Positions 25,423 through 33,467 of a stretch of DNA of 64,000 bases are shown piece by piece. Under the pieces are notes generated by a model. It saw nothing but the letters and a program-made list of their open reading frames with translations, ran no database searches and was not told where the DNA came from. The stretch's first letter is position 1, and every line of letters starts with the position of its first letter. Position numbers and translations under genes: made by a program. Source of the DNA: Trebonia sp963734665. GTDB taxonomy: Bacteria > Actinomycetota > Actinomycetes > Streptosporangiales > Streptosporangiaceae. Location of the stretch: NCBI GenBank assembly GCA_963734665.1, contig CAVTIR010000013.1, forward strand, positions 1,240,001 through 1,304,000, given 5' to 3'.

Positions 25423-25992
25423 ATGGCAAACGAACTGAGCGGCCTGCGGGTCGCGTTTCTCACCTCGAACGAGGGCGTGGAGCAGGCGGAGCTGACCGCT
25501 CCGTGGCGGGCGGTCACCGACGCCGGCGGAACGCCCGAGCTCATCGCCCCCGAGGAGGGCGAGGTTCAGGCGTTCAACCACCTCGACAAGGGCGACGCCT
25601 TCCCGGTCCACCGCACCCTCCGCGACGCCGAGCACGGCGACTACGACGCGCTCGTGATCCCCGGCGGCGTCGCCAACGGCGACTTCCTGCGCACCGTGCC
25701 CGCGGCTGTCAGCTTCGTCCAGCGGCACTTCGCGGCGGGCAAGCCCGCCGCCGTGATCTGCCACGGCCCGTGGGTCCTGGTCGAGGCCGGCCTCGTCCGC
25801 GACCGGACGCTCACCTCCTGGCCGAGCCTGAAAACCGACATCGAGAACGCGGGCGGCACCTGGATCGACAGCGAGGTCCAGGTCTGCCCGGCGGGCCCGA
25901 ACACCCTGGTGACCAGCCGCAAGCCGGACGACCTGCCGGCCTTCTGCGCCACGTTCACCCGGGTGTTCTCGCGCCAGTCCCAGTCGGCCTGA
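25423..25992 (+). CDS. DJ-1/PfpI family protein (peptidase C56-like)
   Basis: A 189-residue DJ-1/PfpI domain. LRVAFLTSNEGVEQAELTAP is the first strand and helix with the conserved Glu, DALVIPGGVANGDFLR the glycine turn, and PAAVICHGPWVLVEAG the nucleophile elbow with Cys-His. YraA/PfpI members act as stress-induced deglycase or protease-like enzymes. The ATG at 25423 follows a Shine-Dalgarno (GGAAGG) and lies 64 bases after the catalase stop with no promoter between, so they are probably co-transcribed. A strong hairpin follows at 26007. Confidence 0.85.
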   Translation: MANELSGLRVAFLTSNEGVEQAELTAPWRAVTDAGGTPELIAPEEGEVQAFNHLDKGDAFPVHRTLRDAEHGDYDALVIPGGVANGDFLRTVPAAVSFVQRHFAAGKPAAVICHGPWVLVEAGLVRDRTLTSWPSLKTDIENAGGTWIDSEVQVCPAGPNTLVTSRKPDDLPAFCATFTRVFSRQSQSA

Positions 25993-26500
25993 CCTGAGGA
26001 GAAGCCCCTCCCGGCGGCGAGGACGCCGCCGGGAGGACCGCCACCCGGCGAGCGAGCGGCCGAGGATTCACAGCCGCCTGTGGTCCGTTCGGGATTTTGT
26101 CCGGGCGGCCAGCGCTGATGGTGAACCGCGGCCGGGCCTCGGGCCAGCACAGCCGCAACAGCCTGAGCATGACAGGCGGGGGGTAGTGCAGGACAAGGCG
26201 CGGCCGGTTTGGGCGGGCGGTCAGCATGACCAGTTCGCGGGCCGCGGCCTCGTCGATGAACTCCAGGCTGGCGAGTTGGAGGTGGATCTCGCCGACGTCG
26301 GCCGGCAGAGCCGCGATCGCGTGTTTCAGCAAGTCGACGGTATCCAGGTCCGCCCGGCCGGACAGCCGCAGCCCGGTACGGGCGGACAGCTGGCTGACGA
26401 CGAACCCCGCCTTGGGGCCGGGCAGGTCAATCGGGCGGCGGTAATCGGGCGTGCCACGGCTGCGGCGGGCGGCCGGGCCGGGCGGAAAGATGGCTGTCAT
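25955..26500 (-). CDS. STAS-like protein following pyruvate oxidase gene
   Basis: Residues 30-130 of this 181-residue frame look like a STAS domain (VSQLSARTGLRLSGRADLDT, LASLEFIDEAAARELVMLTA), with the usual Ser/Thr loop position replaced by Asp-Glu-Ala, so it may not be phosphorylated. The last 50 residues run antisense through a terminator hairpin and the end of the PfpI gene, so the true C terminus may be shorter or disturbed by an indel. It starts 12 bases after the pyruvate oxidase stop on the same strand. Confidence 0.6.
   Translation of the reverse strand: MTAIFPPGPAARRSRGTPDYRRPIDLPGPKAGFVVSQLSARTGLRLSGRADLDTVDLLKHAIAALPADVGEIHLQLASLEFIDEAAARELVMLTARPNRPRLVLHYPPPVMLRLLRLCWPEARPRFTISAGRPDKIPNGPQAAVNPRPLARRVAVLPAASSPPGGASPQVRPTGTGARTPG
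26007..26036. terminator. Bidirectional hairpin terminator
   Basis: CCTCCCGGCGGCG (26007-26019), loop AGGA, CGCCGCCGGGAGG (26024-26036): a 13-bp perfect stem between the PfpI gene and the convergent STAS/pyruvate oxidase operon. Confidence 0.75.
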
Positions 26501-26511
26501 CAGCGTCTCTT

Positions 26512-28278
26512 TCAGCGGCCGAGCTGCTCGATCTTGTCCTTGAACAAGGTGGTGGCGATCGCCGCCTTGTGCGGCTGCCCCTTCAGGAACGCCTGGGCGA
26601 ATTTCTTGGCCTGGTCGTAGGAGACCTTGCCGGGCAGCGGCGGCTCGTTCGGGTCGACGTCGATGTCCACGATCGCCGGCCCGTTGAAGGCCAGCGCGTC
26701 CCTGACCGCGGCCTCGACCTTCTTCGGGTTGTCGACCTTGGCGCCGTAGCCGCCGCAGGCGCTGGCCCAGGCGGCGAAGTCGGCGACCGGCTGCGGGAAG
26801 CGGACGCCGTGCTCGGGGTAGCCGAGCACCATCTGCTCCCACAGGATCTGCCCGAGCGAATTGTTGTTGTTGATGATCACCTTGATCGGCAGCCCCGCCC
26901 GGACCGCGGTCAGGAACTCGGCCATCAGCATCGCGAAGCCGCCGTCGCCGACGTAGGCGATCACCTGCCGACCCGGGAAGGCGTGCTGGATCCCGATCGC
27001 GTAGGGCAGCCCCGGGGCCATGGTCGCCAGGTTGCCCGACAGGTAGAACTGCCGGCCGCCGCGGATCGTCCAGTGCCGGGCGGCCCAGGTCGCGATCGTG
27101 CCGCTGTCACAGGTGAGAACGGCGTCGTCGGCGGCCAGGTCGTCGATCACCGCCACCGGATACTGCGGCGCGATTGGCGATCGCTTGGGGTTTTCCAGGT
27201 CCTCCATGTCCGACCGCCACCCGGCCATCGCCTTCTGGTACTTCGCCAGGTGCCCCCGGTCGGCCTTGCGGGTCAGCAGGGGGATCAGCGCCTGCAGGCT
27301 CTCCTTCGCGTCCCCGATCACCGGCACCTCGGTCGGCATCCGCACCCCGGCCCGGACCGGGTCCGTCTCGATCTGCACCACCCGCACCTTGCCCGGCTGG
27401 GGCAGGTGCTGGGTATAGGGGAAGTTCGTGCCGATCATGAACAGCGTGTCGCAGTCCTCGACCAGCTCCTCCCCGGGGCGGGTCCCGAGCAGCCCGATCC
27501 CGCCCACGGCGTACTGCGAGTCATCGGGGATCACCGCCTTGCCCGACAGCGTCTTGATGACCGGCGCGCCGAGCCGGTCGGCCACCGCCAGCACCTCGTC
27601 CCGGGCGTGCAGCGCCCCAGCCCCGGCCAGGATCGCGACCTTCTCCCCGTCGTTGAGCACCCCGGCCGCCGCCTCCAGGTCTTCCATCCGGGCGCGTCCC
27701 GGCGGCGCCAGGTAGACCGGCGCGGTAGCCGGCGGCCGGGCCGGCGCCACATGCTGGTACGGGTCCGCGTCCGCGTCCGCCACCTGCACGTCGTTGGGGA
27801 GGCTCAGGTGCGCGACACCGCGCCGGGCCAGCGCCGTCCTGATCGCGATGTCGACCACGCCGGGCAGCTGCGCCGGGTTGTCGACGACGAGGTTGTACTC
27901 GGCCAGGTCCGCGTACAGCCGGTCGGTGTGCACCTCCTGCTGGTAACCGGTGCCCAGCACCGAGGTCTCCTGCATGCCGGTGATCGCCAGCACCGGCACA
28001 TGGTCCAGTTTCGCGTCGTACAGGCCGTTCATCAGGTGGATCGCGCCGGGACCTGACGTGGCCAGGCAGACGCCGAGCCTCCCGGTCGCCTTGGCGTACG
28101 CCGTGGCCATGAACGCCGCGGCTTCCTCATGATGCACCAGGAAGAACCGGACCCGGTCCGAGTTCCGCCGCAAGCCCTCCATGATCCCGTTGATGCCGTC
28201 GCCGGGCAGCCCGAAAACGGTGTCAACGCCCCAGTCAGCCAGCCGCTCGATCAGCACATCCGACGCTATCTTCGCCAT
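26512..28278 (-). CDS. poxB: Thiamine pyrophosphate-dependent pyruvate oxidase/dehydrogenase (PoxB-like)
   Basis: A full-length 588-residue ThDP enzyme. The N-terminal PYR domain has VFGLPGDGINGIMEGL and the catalytic Glu in FFLVHHEEAAAFMA. A central FAD/Rossmann domain follows (VAILAGAGALHARDEVLAVA). The C-terminal PP domain has the ThDP motif GDGGFAMLMAEFLTAVRAGL with INNNNSLG. PoxB-type enzymes decarboxylate pyruvate to acetate and CO2 and pass electrons to quinone at the membrane, and are typical stationary-phase stress genes. A GTTT-N15-GGGTAG promoter is found upstream on the minus strand. Confidence 0.88.
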   Translation of the reverse strand: MAKIASDVLIERLADWGVDTVFGLPGDGINGIMEGLRRNSDRVRFFLVHHEEAAAFMATAYAKATGRLGVCLATSGPGAIHLMNGLYDAKLDHVPVLAITGMQETSVLGTGYQQEVHTDRLYADLAEYNLVVDNPAQLPGVVDIAIRTALARRGVAHLSLPNDVQVADADADPYQHVAPARPPATAPVYLAPPGRARMEDLEAAAGVLNDGEKVAILAGAGALHARDEVLAVADRLGAPVIKTLSGKAVIPDDSQYAVGGIGLLGTRPGEELVEDCDTLFMIGTNFPYTQHLPQPGKVRVVQIETDPVRAGVRMPTEVPVIGDAKESLQALIPLLTRKADRGHLAKYQKAMAGWRSDMEDLENPKRSPIAPQYPVAVIDDLAADDAVLTCDSGTIATWAARHWTIRGGRQFYLSGNLATMAPGLPYAIGIQHAFPGRQVIAYVGDGGFAMLMAEFLTAVRAGLPIKVIINNNNSLGQILWEQMVLGYPEHGVRFPQPVADFAAWASACGGYGAKVDNPKKVEAAVRDALAFNGPAIVDIDVDPNEPPLPGKVSYDQAKKFAQAFLKGQPHKAAIATTLFKDKIEQLGR

Positions 28279-28332
28279 CCAACGCTCCCTCAGCGCAGAA
28301 ACTGCCCGTCACCGGGCCCCTCCGGCCGGCTG

Positions 28333-28357
28333 CTACCCGGCGCCCTGGACTGCAAAC
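28333..28357 (-). promoter_or_regulatory. SigB/SigF-type promoter of poxB
   Basis: On the minus strand GTTT (28357-28354), 15-bp spacer, GGGTAG (28338-28333), 54 bases before the poxB ATG at 28278. Confidence 0.6.
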
Positions 28358-28429
28358 CGCGCTCCTCAGGCCGGGCCAGCGCCGCCTAGCAAGGGCACAG
28401 GCGTGTGCCTGCAGCTGTCGCGTCAGGGG

Positions 28430-28454
28430 GATTAGGGCAGCTCATCACGGGTAA
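28430..28454 (+). promoter_or_regulatory. SigB/SigF-type promoter
   Basis: GATT (28430-28433), 15-bp spacer, GGGTAA (28449-28454), 45 bases before the ATG at 28500. Confidence 0.55.
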
Positions 28455-28499
28455 CCCGGTCGCGACCAATTCACGCGGATGGTGGAGAGAGGAATCGTC

Positions 28500-28859
28500 A
28501 TGGCCACCGAGAAGCAGAAGGAAGCCGCTCGGGAGAACATCGGCAAGGCGCGGCAAGCACAAAGCGCCAGGGCGCACGGCGAGGACGTTCCCCGTCAGAG
28601 CCAGGGCCTGAGCACGGCGGACAAGGACAAGCTGGACGACCAGAAATTCGCGTTCCCCGCAGAACGAAAGGAGCCGCTCACCGACGCCCGGCACGTGCGC
28701 AACGCGATCGCGCGTTTCGACCAGGTCGAGGGCGTCAGCGACGCGGAGCGGGACAAGGCGTGGAAACGGATCCTGTCCGCGGCGAAGCGCTTCGACGTCG
28801 AAGTTTCTGAATCCGACTGGCGCGACCTGGCCAAGGGCGGCAAGGACCGCAAGCGCTAG
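28500..28859 (+). CDS. DUF6582-like small hydrophilic stress protein
   Basis: A 119-residue, highly charged protein. The N terminus (MATEKQKEAARENIGKARQA) resembles that of the Rho-N-like protein at 20692. The C-terminal half (LTDARHVRNAIARFDQVEGV, RDKAWKRILSAAKRFDVEV) matches the DUF6582 family, of unknown function. It has no membrane segment. The ATG follows a GAGAGAGG Shine-Dalgarno and a GGGTAA stress promoter. It is probably cytoplasmic and stress-induced. Confidence 0.75.
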   Translation: MATEKQKEAARENIGKARQAQSARAHGEDVPRQSQGLSTADKDKLDDQKFAFPAERKEPLTDARHVRNAIARFDQVEGVSDAERDKAWKRILSAAKRFDVEVSESDWRDLAKGGKDRKR

Positions 28860-28876
28860 GTCTGCGCCCCCGCTGC

Positions 28877-28901
28877 GTTTGATCGCGCAACCGGTGGTTA
28901 G
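28877..28901 (+). promoter_or_regulatory. SigB/SigF-type promoter, -10 variant
   Basis: GTTT (28877-28880), 15-bp spacer, GGTTAG (28896-28901; one mismatch to GGGTAG), 65 bases before the CBS gene. Confidence 0.45.
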
Positions 28902-28966
28902 ACGGCCTGCGGCCCGGCGCAGGCAACCGGCCGGCGAAAGGGTCAGGAAAACAGGAGGAGAGTTCT

Positions 28967-29386
28967 GTGGCGCAGAAAGTAAGGGAGATCATGACCGCGG
29001 CGCCCGTGGCGCTGCGTCCCAGCCAGCCGCTGACCGAGGCCGGCCGCGCGATGCGCGAGCAGGGGATCGGGTCCGTCCTTGTGGTCGATAACGGCCAGCT
29101 CAAGGGCCTGGTCACCGACCGCGACATCGTGGTGCGGGCCGTGGCTGACGGCCGTGATCCCGGCAAGACGACGATCGCGGAGGTATGCAGCCCGGACCTG
29201 GTCACGGCCGCGCCTGACGACGACGCCGACACCGCGGTGCGGCGGATGCGCGAGCATGGCGTCCGCCGGGTCCCCGTCGTGGAGGACGGCCGCCCGGTCG
29301 GCGTGCTGTCGCTGGGCGACCTGGCGATCGAGCGCGACGAGCGGTCGGCGCTCGCGGACATCAGCGCCGAGGCGCCGAACACCTAG
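28967..29386 (+). CDS. Tandem CBS-domain protein
   Basis: A 139-residue protein of two CBS motifs: VREIMTAAPVALRPSQPLTE to VVDNGQLKGLVTDRDIVVRA, then VCSPDLVTAAPDDDADTAVR to VPVVEDGRPVGVLSLGDLAI. CBS pairs bind adenine nucleotides and sense energy state; stand-alone pairs are common stress proteins in actinomycetes. The GTG start follows AGGAGGAGAG. A 21-bp hairpin terminator follows the stop. Confidence 0.88.
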   Translation: MAQKVREIMTAAPVALRPSQPLTEAGRAMREQGIGSVLVVDNGQLKGLVTDRDIVVRAVADGRDPGKTTIAEVCSPDLVTAAPDDDADTAVRRMREHGVRRVPVVEDGRPVGVLSLGDLAIERDERSALADISAEAPNT

Positions 29387-29410
29387 ACGCCTCGCCGGCC
29401 AACCCCCTCC

Positions 29411-29462
29411 ACCGTGTCTGTGCCGCACCCCTAGTCAGGCCGGGGTGCGGCACAGACACGGT
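29411..29462. terminator. Very strong hairpin terminator
   Basis: A 21-bp perfect stem, ACCGTGTCTGTGCCGCACCC plus C (29411-29431), a 10-base loop, and the exact complement (29442-29462), starting 24 bases after the CBS gene stop. Confidence 0.8.
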
Positions 29463-29547
29463 CCGTCGGCGCCGCGACTCCGTGAACGGGCCCGGCCGGT
29501 CGCCCGCGCGATCCGCCAGCAAACCGCGCGGAACGGGCCGGTCTGCG

Positions 29548-29571
29548 GTTTGCGTCCGCCGGACTGGGTAG
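29548..29571 (+). promoter_or_regulatory. SigB/SigF-type promoter
   Basis: GTTT (29548-29551), 14-bp spacer, GGGTAG (29566-29571), 74 bases before the DUF3040 gene. Confidence 0.6.
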
Positions 29572-29645
29572 CCGGGCCTCCGGTGGCATCGCGCGCCCGG
29601 GTTCCGCGGTGGGCCGGCGCGCCCGGCCGTTACCGGAGGTATCCC

Positions 29646-29972
29646 ATGAGCCTGGAACCAGGCGAACGGCAAGCGCTGGCGGAGATCGAAAGCGGGCTCC
29701 GCCGATCCGATCCCGAGCTCGCCGCGATGCTCGGCCTCCTGACCGTCAGGTACGCCCGATTGCGCTCTGCCCTCATGTTCATGCGGCTGCACGGGAAGCT
29801 CGTAAAAAGTTTCGTCATCGGGACTGTCATATCGCTGAGCATTGGTATCGCCATCGCGGGGATACTGACGATGACCCCGGTCGGGTCAACGGGACGCGGC
29901 CAGCGCCCGGCCGGGACCGCAACGCCTGCCAGTACCCACCCCCGTGGGGCCGTATCTGCCGCTGAGCGGTGA
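29646..29972 (+). CDS. DUF3040 membrane protein
   Basis: A 108-residue protein. MSLEPGERQALAEIESGLRR and SDPELAAML are the DUF3040 signature, a short helix preceding one membrane span (FVIGTVISLSIGIAIAGILT). These proteins are actinomycete-specific and of unknown function. ATG 29646 has Shine-Dalgarno GGAGG. The stop overlaps the next possible start. Confidence 0.8.
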   Translation: MSLEPGERQALAEIESGLRRSDPELAAMLGLLTVRYARLRSALMFMRLHGKLVKSFVIGTVISLSIGIAIAGILTMTPVGSTGRGQRPAGTATPASTHPRGAVSAAER

Positions 29973-30388
29973 CCCGGCGCTCACCAGCGATACCGCTGAG
30001 CGTCGCGCCAGCCCGCGCGGAAACTGTTCGGCCTGCGCGGTCAGTCAGCCCCGCGCGATCAGCCAGAGCCGCCGCACGGGGGCAGCGGTGCCACCCTCAG
30101 GCGGCGGGCGGGCGGGTGCCGCGGCTTTCCGCCACCCCGAGCGCGGCCACGCTGGACGGGAAGCTGATCTCGGTGAGCTCTTCCAGGCTGGCGCCCTTCG
30201 GCTCAGGAAGCAGCCAGGGCAACGTGGTCACGTTCGACGGCCTGCGCGCCCAGCTTTCCGACGGCACGCCGGTGACGGCCAGCCTCGGCCAGCGCGAAGT
30301 CCGGCTGACCCATGAGCTGTCCGAGCGTCAGGCCGCGATGGTGCTGGCCGGCGGCCGGATCCCGCTATCTGCGAGTCCAGACAGCTAG
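29969..30388 (+). pseudogene. Uncharacterised frame, possible aconitase-family C-terminal remnant
   Basis: The frame opens with GTG overlapping the DUF3040 stop, but the first 55 residues are low-complexity Ala/Arg. The last 65 residues (LDGKLISVSSSRLAPFGSGS, VTFDGLRAQLSDG, VRLTHELSERQAAMVLAGG) look protein-like. The ending resembles the LSxRQxxxLLAGG tail of some aconitase-type dehydratases. I think it is the end of a truncated gene, not an intact protein, with low certainty. Confidence 0.3.
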
Positions 30389-30417
30389 CTGCCCCGCGAA
30401 CTGGCCTCGCGGAGCGT

Positions 30418-30441
30418 GTTTGCCCAGATGAATTCGGGTAG
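30418..30441 (+). promoter_or_regulatory. SigB/SigF-type promoter
   Basis: GTTT (30418-30421), 14-bp spacer, GGGTAG (30436-30441), 36 bases before the MFS gene. Confidence 0.6.
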
Positions 30442-30476
30442 CGGCAGCTGACGGCCCGAGCGCGGAGGCACCGACC

Positions 30477-31670
30477 TTGCCCGAACCTCAGTATCTGGTT
30501 ATTCTGCGCCGCCCCGGTGCGGCCCGGCTGCTCCTGCCCACGCTGGTTGCGCGTATCCCGGACAGCATCGCGGCCACGGCCATCGCCGTCCTCGTACGCT
30601 CGGCGACCGGCTCGTACTTCTCCGCCGGGTTCGCCGCCGGCGCGTTCGGCGCCGGCACCGCGGTCTCGGCGCCGTTCGCCGGCCGGGCGCTGGACCGCCT
30701 TGGCCAGCGTCGGCTGCTGCCACTGCTCGCGATCGGCTTCGCCGCAGCCCTGACCGCCCTTGCCTTGGCCTCAGGACATTCCAGCCCCGGCGGGCTGGAT
30801 GCCCTGGCCGCGGCAGCCGGGCTCACCAGGCCGCCGGTGGAGGCCGCGCTCCGCGCGATGTGGCCGAAACTGGTTCCCCCGAACGGGGTCGCGGCGGCGT
30901 ACGCGCTCGATTCCACTGTGCAGGAGCTCATCTGGATCGGCGGCCCCCTGCTGCTCGCCCTGCTGCTGGCCACCGGCAGCCGCCAGTTCCCGCTGCTCGC
31001 TTGCGCTGCCGCGAGCGTGGTCGGGACCGCGGTCTACGCTGAGGGCCTGCGCCCCGCCCCGGCCAGCCGGGAGGTGCCGGCCAGGGCGGGCAACCCGCTG
31101 CGCGGTGGCCGCTTCCGCGTGCTCCTGGTGCCCGCCGCCTGCTACGGCGCCGCGGCCGGGATCCTCAATCTGGCCTTCGTGGCATTCGCCGGCGCGCACG
31201 GCGGCGTGGCGTGGGCGGGCGTCCTGGTGGCGATCTGGGGAGCCGGCAGCCTGGCGGGCGGCCTGGCTTACGGCAACCGGGACTGGCGCAGCCCGGTCGA
31301 GGGGCGGGCGGCCACCTGCCTGGCCCTGTTCGGCGCCATGCTGATCCTGCTGGCGGCTGCCCCTAACCTGGCCATCCTGGCCCTGCTCATGATCCCGCTC
31401 GGCGTGCCGCTGTCCCCGTGGCTGGGATCGCTGAGCGCATCAGTGCAGCGCGCGGTCCCGGCCGCCTCCTCCACCGAGGCCTTCGCCTGGACGTTCGCCG
31501 TCATCACGGTCGGCATGGCCGCGGGAAACGCCTGCGGCGGAGTCATCATCCAGGCCGCGGGCACGCGAGCCGCGTTCCTGGCCGCCGGCGGGCTCGGACT
31601 GGCCGGGGCCGGGTTCGGCGCGCTCCGGCTCCTGGCACCCCGGCGCCAGCCAGAAGGCGCGTCATCATGA
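30477..31670 (+). CDS. MFS transporter, 12-span
   Basis: About 397 residues with roughly 12 hydrophobic segments. PTLVARIPDSIAATAIAVLV is helix 1 and FAGRALDRLGQRRLLPLLAI is motif A between helices 2 and 3. It lacks the N-terminal motif of the DHA2 group and resembles small MFS proteins annotated as arabinose/drug efflux type. The start is TTG 30477, 36 bases from a GGGTA promoter. The substrate is unknown. Confidence 0.8.
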   Translation: MPEPQYLVILRRPGAARLLLPTLVARIPDSIAATAIAVLVRSATGSYFSAGFAAGAFGAGTAVSAPFAGRALDRLGQRRLLPLLAIGFAAALTALALASGHSSPGGLDALAAAAGLTRPPVEAALRAMWPKLVPPNGVAAAYALDSTVQELIWIGGPLLLALLLATGSRQFPLLACAAASVVGTAVYAEGLRPAPASREVPARAGNPLRGGRFRVLLVPAACYGAAAGILNLAFVAFAGAHGGVAWAGVLVAIWGAGSLAGGLAYGNRDWRSPVEGRAATCLALFGAMLILLAAAPNLAILALLMIPLGVPLSPWLGSLSASVQRAVPAASSTEAFAWTFAVITVGMAAGNACGGVIIQAAGTRAAFLAAGGLGLAGAGFGALRLLAPRRQPEGASS

Positions 31671-31780
31671 CAGCGGCAGACGCTGGGCCACCGGTGTCAG
31701 CCGCCACGCCTTGGGTAGCGGGTCGATCGTGCGGCATGGCGCCAACAAGGCGCGGACGGGCAGAGCAGACAGGGGGGCCG

Positions 31781-32448
31781 GTGGCTGAGCACGACCGGAT
31801 CGTGGACGGGCTCCTTGACCGGTGCGGCATGACCTACGCGGCGGAGGCCGGGATCCGGCTGGCCGATACGCCGGGCCCGCTGTACCAGTTGCACGTGCTC
31901 GCGACGCTGCTGAGCGCGAGGATCTCCGCGGGCGTCGCGGTGGCCGCGGCCCGTGAGCTGTTCGGAGCCGGCTACCGGAGCCCGGCGGCGATGACCCGGG
32001 CGAGCTGGCAGGATCGGGTCGACGCGCTCGGCCGCGGGCACTACCGGCGCTATGACGAGCGCACCGCGACCATGCTCGGTGACGCCGCCGAGCAGCTCAG
32101 CGGGCGCTGGCACGGTGATCTGCGCAGGCTGCGCGAGGCGGCCGACGGGGAACCGCGCCGGATCGCGGATCTGCTGACCGGCTTCCCCGGGATAGGACCC
32201 GCCGGGGCGAGCATCTTCCTTCGCGAAGTCCAGGAAACCTGGCCCTCGGTCGGGCCGTACGTTGACAGCCGGGTGAAGGCGGGCGCGCGCAGCGTCGGCT
32301 TGCCCTCCGACCGCGAATACTTGACCGGCCTGCTGGCCGGGACCCGGCACCCGGCACCCGGCACCCGGCCAGCCTTGCGGCGGCGCTGGTCCGCGTGTCG
32401 CTCAGCCGCCGCCTCGCCGCCGAGGCGACGGCTGGGGCCGGCAGCTAA
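31781..32448 (+). CDS. HhH endonuclease III-like protein, frame altered by a 7-bp tandem repeat
   Basis: GTG 31781 follows an AGGGGGG Shine-Dalgarno. Residues 1-185 contain a helix-hairpin-helix DNA glycosylase-like fold: LYQLHVLATLLSARISAGVA, LLTGFPGIGPAGASIFLREV (the hairpin GxGxA) and WPSVGPYVDSRVK. It lacks the Cys-rich iron-sulfur loop of Nth. The usual end (SLAAALVRVSLSRRLAAEAT then a stop at 32448) is in another frame, because four ACCCGGC units at 32342-32369 set the frame. As given, the frame runs on into the Rieske gene. Two or five units would restore the normal stop. Confidence 0.65.
32342..32369. repeat. Tandem 7-bp repeat (ACCCGGC x4) in coding sequence
   Basis: Four perfect head-to-tail copies of ACCCGGC lie near the 3' end of the HhH gene. 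Seven is not a multiple of three, so each gain or loss changes the reading frame. The present number connects the HhH frame with the downstream DUF2231-Rieske frame. Confidence 0.9.
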
Positions 32449-32494
32449 TGCCAGCGCCGGTTTGAGTCCCGAACTGCCGGGCACTTGGGGCGCC

Positions 32495-33367
32495 ATGCGC
32501 ATCGTCAGCAGGCTCGAGCAGGCTAAAGGCCTCGACCGTTTCGTGAAGTTGGGTCAGCGGGTGGCCAGGAAGCTGCCCCCGGGCACGGTGAGGGACGGGC
32601 TGAACGGGGTCTGGCTCGGACACGCGCTGCACCCGGTTCTGGTGCAGGCGCCGCTCGGGGCGTGGCTGTCGGCTGCGGTCCTCGACGGATGGCAGGAACT
32701 TGACTCCCGGCGCGGGGCAGACAGACAGCCGGGGGCCGAGCAGGCTGCCCGGCGGCTCGCCGCGTTCGGTGTCCTGGCAGCGGCTCCCGCCGCCCTGGCC
32801 GGCGCCGCCGACTGGTCGGAGCAGCATGAGCAGCAGATGCGGGTCGGCGTGGTGCACCTGCTGGCGGCGACGGCGGCGGCCGGGCTCTACGGAGCGTCGC
32901 TCGTCGCGGCCGGGGATCCGAGGCGCGGCCGCGGGTTGCGGTTCGCCGGCCTCGCCGTCGCCGGGGCGGGCGGCCTGCTCGGCGGGCATATCTCGTTCCG
33001 GCAGGCAGGCGGGGTGAACCACGCCGAGGTGGTGCCGCACCTGGTCGAGCCAGGCTGGCACGATGCCGGCGCGGTCGCGACCCTGCGGGCCGATCATCCG
33101 GCCCGGGTGCTGCTCGGGGAGGTCCCGCTGCTGATCGTGACGGACGGGGATCGCTTCCATGTGCTCGCCGACCGCTGCAGCCACATGTCGGGCCCGCTCT
33201 CCGACGGCGACCTCAGCGACGGGTGCGTTACCTGCCCCTGGCACGGCAGCATCTTCCGGCTGACGGACGGCTCAGTCGCACGCGGCCCGGCCACCGCGCC
33301 CCAGCCGGTGTTCGCTACCCGGGTACGCGACGGCATCCTGCAGGTGTGCCTGCCGGACGCGGGATAA
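32495..33367 (+). CDS. DUF2231-Rieske [2Fe-2S] membrane protein
   Basis: A 290-residue protein. Residues about 45-180 are a DUF2231 membrane domain with about four spans (WLGHALHPVLVQAPLGAWLS, VGVVHLLAATAAAGLYGASL). Residues about 185-285 are a Rieske domain with both cluster motifs, CSHMSGPLSDGDL and CPWHGSIFRL (C-x-H and C-x-x-H). It probably passes electrons at the membrane; the partner is unknown. ATG 32495 is chosen from the family start, but the frame is open from the HhH gene upstream, so a fusion protein is possible as sequenced. Confidence 0.8.
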   Translation: MRIVSRLEQAKGLDRFVKLGQRVARKLPPGTVRDGLNGVWLGHALHPVLVQAPLGAWLSAAVLDGWQELDSRRGADRQPGAEQAARRLAAFGVLAAAPAALAGAADWSEQHEQQMRVGVVHLLAATAAAGLYGASLVAAGDPRRGRGLRFAGLAVAGAGGLLGGHISFRQAGGVNHAEVVPHLVEPGWHDAGAVATLRADHPARVLLGEVPLLIVTDGDRFHVLADRCSHMSGPLSDGDLSDGCVTCPWHGSIFRLTDGSVARGPATAPQPVFATRVRDGILQVCLPDAG

Positions 33368-33433
33368 ACCGGGCGGCCGCCGCCGCCCTGGTCACCGCGC
33401 CCGGGCCCGGCATGCCCGTGCGGCGCTTCGCCG

Positions 33434-33458
33434 GTGTATGGGAGCACCTCCCGGGTAG
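33434..33458 (+). promoter_or_regulatory. SigB/SigF-type promoter
   Basis: GTGT (33434-33437), 15-bp spacer, GGGTAG (33453-33458), only nine bases before the ATG at 33468, so the message would be leaderless. Confidence 0.5.
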
Positions 33459-33467
33459 CGGCCGGGC

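Noticed and set aside
30100..30388. Aconitase gene downstream of DUF3040
   Set aside because: Only a short C-terminal resemblance (LSERQAAMVLAGG) is visible; the rest is low-complexity, so it was kept as a low-confidence remnant.
31418..33367. A single 650-residue HhH-Rieske fusion protein
   Set aside because: The two halves belong to different families with their own start signals; the connection arises at a 7-bp tandem repeat. Reported as a finding, not as one gene.
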